A stretch of DNA of 12,793 nucleotides, taken from JBOHPP01 sp050731755. GTDB lineage: Bacteria; Methylomirabilota; Methylomirabilia; Rokubacteriales; CSP1-6. Position 1 is the first letter of the stretch. The number at the start of each line of letters is the position of its first letter. Of the stretch, positions 1 to 5,340 are shown in pieces. The notes under the pieces are model-generated. The model did no database searches, had not been told where the DNA came from, and saw nothing but the letters and a program-made list of their open reading frames with translations. The stretch covers positions 1 to 12,793 of the forward strand of contig JBOHPP010000180.1 of the NCBI GenBank assembly GCA_050731755.1. Reading direction: 5' to 3'. The position numbers were made by a program, and so were the translations under genes.

Positions 1-278
1 GGGTAATCCTCCTTCTTGTCAGCGCTGATTTCGTCGCTTCGGAATACTGCTACGATATCGAGATGCGTCGAGCGCTCGAGCGCCATACCCGCGGCCAAGC
101 TACTGTGATTCCAGTGATTGTCAGGCCTGTGACCTGGTCTGGAGCGCCATTCGCAAAGCTACAGGCGTTACCCAAAGACGGGAAAGCCGTGACCACGTGG
201 GAGAATCGTGACGCGGCCTTTTTGGAGATTGCCGAAGGGATAAGAAGGGTGATCGGCGAATTGCACTCGGAGACCTAG
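1..278 (+). CDS. TIR-domain protein, C-terminal end only (5' end outside window)
   Basis: The frame is open from base 3 and ends at the TAG at 276-278, giving about 91 residues. It begins inside a TIR domain: the strand VILLLVSADFVAS is followed by EYCYDIEMRRALERH, then VIPVIVRPVTWSGAPF, KLQALPKDGKAVTTW and a final helix containing NRDAAFLEIAEGIRRV. This is the usual ending of bacterial TIR_2-type domains. The Glu of YDIEM (codon 60-62) sits where TIR NADases carry their catalytic Glu. The protein stops about where the domain stops, so the TIR is C-terminal and any sensor or NTPase part lies upstream, out of view. The methionine at 63 is internal to the domain and is not the start. The GMC-hydrolase gene follows 39 bases downstream on the same strand, so co-transcription is possible. 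NAD cleavage or a defence role is inferred from the family. Confidence 0.85.
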   Translation, partial: VILLLVSADFVASEYCYDIEMRRALERHTRGQATVIPVIVRPVTWSGAPFAKLQALPKDGKAVTTWENRDAAFLEIAEGIRRVIGELHSET

Positions 279-307
279 TCGATAAAGGTGATGTCTCTCG
301 GTTTCCC

Positions 308-313
308 GGAGGG
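308..313 (+). promoter_or_regulatory. Ribosome binding site for the GMC-hydrolase gene
   Basis: GGAGGG lies four bases before the ATG at 318. Upstream in-frame starts exist (GTG 288, ATG 291), but they have only a weak AAGGTG-like stretch before them and would add ten residues that look unlike an FAD-protein N terminus. The spacing to 318 is slightly short, so 291 is not excluded. Confidence 0.5.
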
Positions 314-317
314 TCTT

Positions 318-3300
318 ATGTCCTACTTCTCCAACCCCATCACCGACCTCAGGCCCCATTACCCCGTCGTCGTCATCGGCTCGGGCTATGGCGGTGCCAT
401 CGCCGCCTCGCGCCTTGCACGCGCCGGTCAGAAGGTCTGCGTGCTGGAACGTGGCCGCGAGTTTCAACCAGGCGAATACCCGGATACCCTCGCCGAGGCA
501 CGGCGCGAGTTCCAGATTGACGCCCCCGCGGGGCTCCTCGGCTCGCGGACCGGCCTGTACGATTTCCGCCTGAACGCAGACATCCACGTGTTCCTGGGAT
601 GCGGCCTGGGTGGCACGTCGCTCGTGAACGCCAATGTGTCGTTGCGGGCCGATCCGCGAGTCTTCCAGGACCCGCGGTGGCCTGCGGCATTCCGGTCGGA
701 CCAAGATCGACTCGAGGAGGGATATCGCCGCGCCGAGGAGATGTTGCAGCCTGTCACCTACCCGGACCCTGCTCCCGGGCTCCCCAAGCTCGAGGCCCTG
801 CGGGTGGCAGCCGGAGCGCTGAAACAGCCGTTTCGACGCCCGCCGATCAATGTGAACTTCACCCTCGACGGCCCAAACCACGTCGGCGTCGCCCAGCATC
901 CGTGCACCCTGTGCGGCGACTGTGTGTCCGGTTGCAACCATGGCGCGAAGAACACAGTCCTGATGAATTACCTCCCCGACGCCAAGAACCACGGCGCCGA
1001 GATCTATACGGAGGTTGCCGTACGACATCTCGAACGCCGCGACGGGCGGTGGCTCGTCCATTACCAGCTGCTCGAGTCGGGCCGCGAGCACTTCGCCGCC
1101 CCGACGTTGTTCGTGAGCGCGGATCTCGTGATCCTCGCCGCCGGCGCGCTCGGCTCGACGGAGATCCTGCTGCGCTCCAAAGCAGCCGGACTTCCACTCT
1201 CCAGCTGCGTGGGGCAGCGGTTCACGGGCAATGGAGACGTGCTGGCGTTCGGCTACAATGCCCGCCCCGAGATCCGCGGCGTCGGCTTCGGCCATCGGCC
1301 CTACGGCGAGATGGACGCGGTCGGCCCGTGCATTACCGGGCTGATCGACGCTCGCGAAACACCGGTGCTCGAGGATGGCATCGTGATCGAGGAGGGGGTG
1401 ATCCCTGGCGCGCTCGCCGATCTCGTGCCGGGCGTGCTCGCGCTGGCCTCACAATACGGCGGCGGGCCGTGGCCCGCAGGAGTGGGCAACCTGTTCGCCG
1501 CGAAGGCGCGTGAGGTCGAAAGCCTCGCAGGCGCATACAGCGGCGCGGCGCGCCATACCATCACGTATCTCATCATGGGCCACGACGACGGTGCGGGACA
1601 GCTCGTATTGGAGGACGATCGGTTGCGGGTGCGCTGGCCGCGCGTCGGCAATCAGCCGGAGATGCAAAGCGCGGACAAACACCTGAGGCAGGCGACCACC
1701 GCGCTGGGCGGGACGCACGTTCCCAATCCGGCCTGGACAGAGTTGTTCAACCACGGCTTGGTCACCGTGCATCCGCTGGGCGGCTGCGTCATGGGGGAGG
1801 ACGCCGCGCAAGGAGTCGTAAACCACAAAGGTCAGGCATTCGCGGGCCCGGCCGGCACAGATGTGTACAAGGACCTCTACGTCTGCGATGGTGCGGTAAA
1901 CCCACGACCACTCGGCGTGAACCCGTTACTGACCATTTCCGCAGTCGCCGAGCGCTGCTGCGCGCTGCTTGCGGCAGACCGAGGCTGGAGGATCGACTAC
2001 ATGCTACCATCCGCTCCCCGTGGCGTGACCCCACCCCAAAGGCTCGGTCTCCGCTTCACCGAAACGATGCGGGGGCAGCTCGCGGACAAGCCGTGCGAGT
2101 TCACCCTCACCATCACCTCGGACGACCTGGACCGGATGCTCTCCGACGAGCGGCATGCCGCGAGTATCATCGGCACGGTATCGGCGCCGGCGCTCTCGCC
2201 CGACCCGCTGCTAGCGCGCGGCACGTTCAACCTGCTGGTGCGCGACCCGGATCGGGTGAACACTCGCCTGATGCGCTACCGGATGACGCTCACCGCTGAG
2301 AATGGCCGACGGTTTTTCTTCGACGGCACCAAGATCATCCACGACGATCCCGGCCTCGACTTCTGGGGCGACACGACCACGCTCTTCGTCACGGTCCGCG
2401 AGGGCGGGGATGCCAGCGGCCCGGCCGTCGGAGCGGGAGAGCTGCATATCCAGCCGGACGATTTCCTGAAGCAGCTTTCGACGATTCAAGTGCTCCACGC
2501 GACGACTCCCGAGCAGCGCCTGGAGGGACAGGCCAAATTCTCGCGGTTCTTCGCCGGCGCCCTGGCCGACGTGTACGCTGGCGTGCTGGCGCCCGCGAAC
2601 GTCTTTAATCCAACTGCGCCGCCGCGCAAGAAACGCACGCTGCGGCTTGGTCCACCCGAGGTCCATTACTTCAAGACCGGCGACGGCGTGCAGCTGCGCC
2701 TCACCCGCTTCTCAGGTGGCGCCAAGGGCCCGGTCATCCTAGCGCCGGGCTTCGGGACGTCGAGCGTCGCGTTCTTGATCGACACGATCGACACGAACCT
2801 CACTGAGTTCCTCCACGCCCACGGCTACGACGTGTGGCTCTTCGATTACCGGGCGAGCCCTGCCCTGCCCTCTGCGCGTACGCAGTTCTCGCTCGACGAC
2901 ATCGCCATCCTGGACTATCCAGCCGCCGTAGCACAGGTGCGAGCTGTCACAGGAGCCGAGAGCGTCCAGATCATGGGACACTGCGTGGCATCGGTGACGC
3001 TGCTCATGGCCTTGCTCGCCGGACTCAAGAACGTACGGACCGCCGTGTGCTCGCAGTTCGTCGTCCACGTCGAGCAGCCGCTGGCGCAGCAGATCAAGGC
3101 ATGGGCGCACACCGCTGACATCCTGCAAGATCTCAAGATCGAGTTCCTGACTCCCAACGTGGACTTTTCAGAGAATGTGCTCGCAGAGGTGTTCGATGTG
3201 GCCCTGCGGTTCTACCCGACCTACGAACGGTGTGACAGTCCCGTGTGCCGCCGCATCCTGTTCATGTATGGTGAGGTGTACCGGCACGCGCAACTGAACG

Positions 3301-3650
3301 AAGCGACGCACCGCGCGATCCACGAGATGTTCGGTATCGGCAACATGACCACCTTTCGCCATCTCACCCGGCTGATCCGGGAGCGGCGGGCGGTGGACAA
3401 GGACGGGAAGGACGTCTACATGCCGAACGTCGAACGCCTCAAGGGGATTCGGATCTCGCTGCTCCAGGGCCCGCTGAACGGGATTTTCAGTCCTGCAGGG
3501 AGCGAGAAAACCTACGAGTGGCTGTGCAAGGCAAACGGACCCGAGCTGTATGCTCGGCGAGTGGTCGACAGCTACGGACACATGGACCTTTTCATTGGAC
3601 GAGATGCGGCGCGGGACGTGTTTCCGGTGATTCTTGAGGAGTTGGGCTAA
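318..3650 (+). CDS. GMC-family FAD oxidoreductase fused to an alpha/beta-hydrolase domain
   Basis: This 1110-residue protein (from ATG 318) resembles the cholesterol-oxidase-like branch of the GMC family, flavoenzymes that oxidise alcohols such as sterols. Residues 15-40 hold the FAD-binding strand with GSGYGG (21-26), and CVLERGREF ends the second strand. A Cys cluster, C196-x2-C199-x2-C202-x3-C206, is followed by GAKNTVLMNYL. The C-terminal GMC signature is HPLGGCVMG (His 485) and GVNPLLTIS (Asn 535), the expected active-site pair. Residues ~560-760 form a linker domain that I believe recurs in such fusions. Residues ~770-1110 are an alpha/beta-hydrolase with VILAPGFGTSS, a nucleophile elbow GHCVA in which Cys 889 replaces Ser, and a terminal YGHMDLF whose His 1088 fits the catalytic His. 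No signal peptide is seen, so it is probably cytoplasmic. Inference: oxidation and hydrolysis or acyl transfer on one lipid or sterol-like substrate. The domain calls are firm; the substrate is unknown. Confidence 0.88.
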   Translation: MSYFSNPITDLRPHYPVVVIGSGYGGAIAASRLARAGQKVCVLERGREFQPGEYPDTLAEARREFQIDAPAGLLGSRTGLYDFRLNADIHVFLGCGLGGTSLVNANVSLRADPRVFQDPRWPAAFRSDQDRLEEGYRRAEEMLQPVTYPDPAPGLPKLEALRVAAGALKQPFRRPPINVNFTLDGPNHVGVAQHPCTLCGDCVSGCNHGAKNTVLMNYLPDAKNHGAEIYTEVAVRHLERRDGRWLVHYQLLESGREHFAAPTLFVSADLVILAAGALGSTEILLRSKAAGLPLSSCVGQRFTGNGDVLAFGYNARPEIRGVGFGHRPYGEMDAVGPCITGLIDARETPVLEDGIVIEEGVIPGALADLVPGVLALASQYGGGPWPAGVGNLFAAKAREVESLAGAYSGAARHTITYLIMGHDDGAGQLVLEDDRLRVRWPRVGNQPEMQSADKHLRQATTALGGTHVPNPAWTELFNHGLVTVHPLGGCVMGEDAAQGVVNHKGQAFAGPAGTDVYKDLYVCDGAVNPRPLGVNPLLTISAVAERCCALLAADRGWRIDYMLPSAPRGVTPPQRLGLRFTETMRGQLADKPCEFTLTITSDDLDRMLSDERHAASIIGTVSAPALSPDPLLARGTFNLLVRDPDRVNTRLMRYRMTLTAENGRRFFFDGTKIIHDDPGLDFWGDTTTLFVTVREGGDASGPAVGAGELHIQPDDFLKQLSTIQVLHATTPEQRLEGQAKFSRFFAGALADVYAGVLAPANVFNPTAPPRKKRTLRLGPPEVHYFKTGDGVQLRLTRFSGGAKGPVILAPGFGTSSVAFLIDTIDTNLTEFLHAHGYDVWLFDYRASPALPSARTQFSLDDIAILDYPAAVAQVRAVTGAESVQIMGHCVASVTLLMALLAGLKNVRTAVCSQFVVHVEQPLAQQIKAWAHTADILQDLKIEFLTPNVDFSENVLAEVFDVALRFYPTYERCDSPVCRRILFMYGEVYRHAQLNEATHRAIHEMFGIGNMTTFRHLTRLIRERRAVDKDGKDVYMPNVERLKGIRISLLQGPLNGIFSPAGSEKTYEWLCKANGPELYARRVVDSYGHMDLFIGRDAARDVFPVILEELG

Positions 3651-3722
3651 AGAGGGCAGGACATGGAAACCGAGTCGTAGTGGTGAGTTAATACCATGCG
3701 AAACCTTTTGCCGGACGTCGCT

Positions 3723-3771
3723 GAGAATCAAGAACAGGGCTCCGACACTGCATCGTTCACCCATGATTCTC
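3723..3771. repeat. 8-bp perfect inverted repeat with 33-base loop before the broken TIR gene
   Basis: GAGAATCA at 3723-3730 is exactly complementary in inverted orientation to TGATTCTC at 3764-3771. It lies in the 154-base gap between the GMC-hydrolase stop (3650) and the TIR homology. No T-run follows the right arm, so it is a poor intrinsic terminator. It could be an operator half-site pair, a leader hairpin, or chance. Confidence 0.35.
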
Positions 3772-3804
3772 GGTTGTCAAGACCTCCTCTTCGCAAGGCG
3801 CGTC

Positions 3805-5111
3805 GTGGAACCCCCGCTAGAGCCTGACGTTTTCGTGAGTTACGCTCACTAGGACCGTTGTAAGATTGGCTTCATTGTCCGAGCTCTAGTTGACGAGGGT
3901 TTCGTTGTGTTCTGGGATCGAGACATTCATGCCGGCGAGCCCTTTCCCATGTCATACAATCGCAACTTCGGTCATCCAAATGTGTCCTTGTACTCTGGTC
4001 CGAAGCGGCCGTCGCATCCCGCTGGGTGGTTGACGAAGCCGATGAGGCAGTCGACAGTCGTCTTCCGCTTGTATCCGGTAATCTAGACGGCGCCTCAATC
4101 CCACTTGGTTTCCGGGGTATTCAGACCGCCGACCTTTCGGAATGGGTTAACGATGGCACGGGCGCGTCGGTGGTATCGCTGATTGAGGCCGTCAAAGCGG
4201 CAATCGGGCAATTCAGCGCTTCGACACTCCGACGTACTGGGGTGGAGTATTTTGGCGCGAGGCTGGTACCGTTGGCGCTCGATGCGCTGGAATTCTCGGT
4301 TCGCCACGCACCAAGCGTTGCCATACGCTCGGAGGCGCACTACAAGAGCATTGACCAGGCTGACGTGGGGTTATGCCTGAGGACTGCATTGACCAACCTA
4401 ACACGTTCGGATGTCCTCCTTGTGCCCCAGCTGGAAGTCCAGACGCTCGACCGGTTCCGCGTGATCGGCTCCACGTTCCCAAACGACGCGGAAGAAGGTG
4501 CCATGTTCAGTTTTGTCGAATCTGCAGTCGATCTTGAGGATCCTACGACGCTTGCGAACGTGCTTCCATCGCCGCTCCATCTAGCGCCACATGAGACTAC
4601 CGGAGTAGAGATTGCCTTCCGAGGTCTTGCGAGTACTGGATACCTCGTGCGCCTCAGGGCGAGTTTCAAGTACGCTGGATCCAACCGCCTGCGGTCCCTG
4701 TTCACTGGTCGCTTTGCCTTGAGTTTTACGACACACCGGACCTCCTGGAAGGCCGAGGTCACCAGGGCGACTGAGGCAGGGAAGACTGTGGAGGCCCGCT
4801 TAGCGCGCGGTTGGCATGCCTTTGACAGTTTCGTCGCCCAACTTGGAGCACCACTCGAGCGGATTGTCCGTCACCAAATCGACTTCCGGTCTGATCTTGA
4901 GGAATGTCTCATCCTCGGTACGGATGCTGTCATTCTTCCAGAACTTCCCCCCCAAGACCGTAATCTCGAGGCCTACCATGATGAACGTGGGGCCGTCCTG
5001 GCGTACTCTTCCGAACTGGTTCGTGGCTATCGCCTCGCGTGCGCCGATGGGCGCAACCCATCCCTCGCCCGGTCGGAAATACCCTCGCAGCCATATCTCT
5101 TGCGGGCTTGA
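3805..5111 (+). pseudogene. TIR-domain gene disrupted by an in-frame TAG and a one-base frameshift
   Basis: From GTG 3805 (AAGGCG five bases upstream) the frame reads MEPPLEPDVFVSYAH, a normal TIR start, then hits TAG at 3850-3852. The same frame continues as TIR: DRCKIGFIVRALVDEGFVVF, WDRDIHAGEPF, RNFG. Near 3970-3972 the homology moves by one base into the frame reading SSKCVLVLWSEAAVASRW (3972-4025) and on to VVDEADEAVDSRL and IPLGFRGIQTADLSEW. A single missing base at GG(N)TCA restores RNFGSSKCVLVLW. Together these make one complete ~140-residue TIR domain, keeping the candidate catalytic Glu (codon 4035-4037). The rest, to TGA 5109-5111, is an unrecognised region. An upstream ATG at 3763 is an alternative start. 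Either the gene is decaying or the assembly has two errors here. The family role (NADase or signalling) is inferred. Confidence 0.8.
4026..5111 (+). CDS. Residual open frame of the broken TIR gene: TIR tail plus domain of unknown function
   Basis: This is the 361-codon frame left open downstream of the frameshift. Its apparent GTG start is really the Val in the TIR sequence SRWVVDEADEA, so it is unlikely to be the native start. Residues 1-~62 are the end of the TIR domain (IPLGFRGIQTADLSEW, then a helix ending AVKAAIGQF). The remaining ~300 residues match nothing I recognise. They include a stretch near 180-240 with alternating hydrophobic residues (TTGVEIAFRGL, YLVRLRASFKYAG, GRFALSFTTH) suggesting a beta-sandwich, then a helical stretch (RATEAGKTVEARLARGW). 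No membrane helix is visible. Base composition is lower in GC than its neighbours (30 of 60 in 4501-4560), consistent with acquired DNA. A partner, sensor or effector function for the TIR is plausible but not shown. Whether this piece is translated is uncertain. Confidence 0.5.
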   Translation: MVDEADEAVDSRLPLVSGNLDGASIPLGFRGIQTADLSEWVNDGTGASVVSLIEAVKAAIGQFSASTLRRTGVEYFGARLVPLALDALEFSVRHAPSVAIRSEAHYKSIDQADVGLCLRTALTNLTRSDVLLVPQLEVQTLDRFRVIGSTFPNDAEEGAMFSFVESAVDLEDPTTLANVLPSPLHLAPHETTGVEIAFRGLASTGYLVRLRASFKYAGSNRLRSLFTGRFALSFTTHRTSWKAEVTRATEAGKTVEARLARGWHAFDSFVAQLGAPLERIVRHQIDFRSDLEECLILGTDAVILPELPPQDRNLEAYHDERGAVLAYSSELVRGYRLACADGRNPSLARSEIPSQPYLLRA

Positions 5112-5340
5112 ACCGCTGCGGCCGCTGGAGCCGCATCCGGTCGCGCTTACGCTATGAGAAGCAGATTCCGGCGAGTTGGTCCACATCGATGCGAAGCGCC
5201 TGATCCACCTTACCTGCGTTGGCCATCGGATCCATGGCGATCGACGGCGGCGCAGCCGGGCCGCCGGGTGGAGCGGCGGGCGTGCGGTCGAGGGGGCGCC
5301 GGCCTCCGTCCTCTGGCGGCAACGCTACGGGTGGAGACCG
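5112..5340. other. Convergent intergenic gap
   Basis: This is the 229 bases between the tail of the broken TIR gene and the stop of the TIR-WD40 gene on the other strand. A six-base perfect stem (TGCGGC 5117-5122, GCCGCA 5130-5135, seven-base loop) follows the upstream stop but has no T-run, so it is only a weak terminator candidate. On the minus strand the frame after the TIR-WD40 TAG stays open for 62 codons as a Pro-rich tail to TAG 5152-5154, which is not unusual at this GC content. I see no convincing gene. Confidence 0.4.

Noticed and set aside
168..1295. 375-codon open frame on the minus strand, antisense to the GMC gene
   Set aside because: Composition is Arg/His/Glu-rich without domain motifs, and the plus strand encodes clear FAD-binding and GMC signatures across the same bases. 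It is a high-GC shadow.
599..1513. 304-codon plus-strand frame overlapping the GMC gene
   Set aside because: Arg/Pro-rich out-of-frame translation of the GMC coding sequence with no domain of its own.
5117..5135. Hairpin after the broken TIR gene as an intrinsic terminator
   Set aside because: The stem is only six base pairs and no T-run follows.
4800..5186. Minus-strand 128-residue frame with protein-like composition (for example GLEITVLGGKFWKND)
   Set aside because: No recognisable family or convincing start was found, and the plus-strand frame continues uninterrupted from the TIR domain across it. I kept it only as a test in the finding on the unknown domain.
5152..5340. 62-codon in-frame extension after the TIR-WD40 stop, possible TAG readthrough
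   Set aside because: The protein already ends with a typical WD40-protein C terminus. A 62-codon open run is unremarkable at this GC content, and no readthrough signal is visible.
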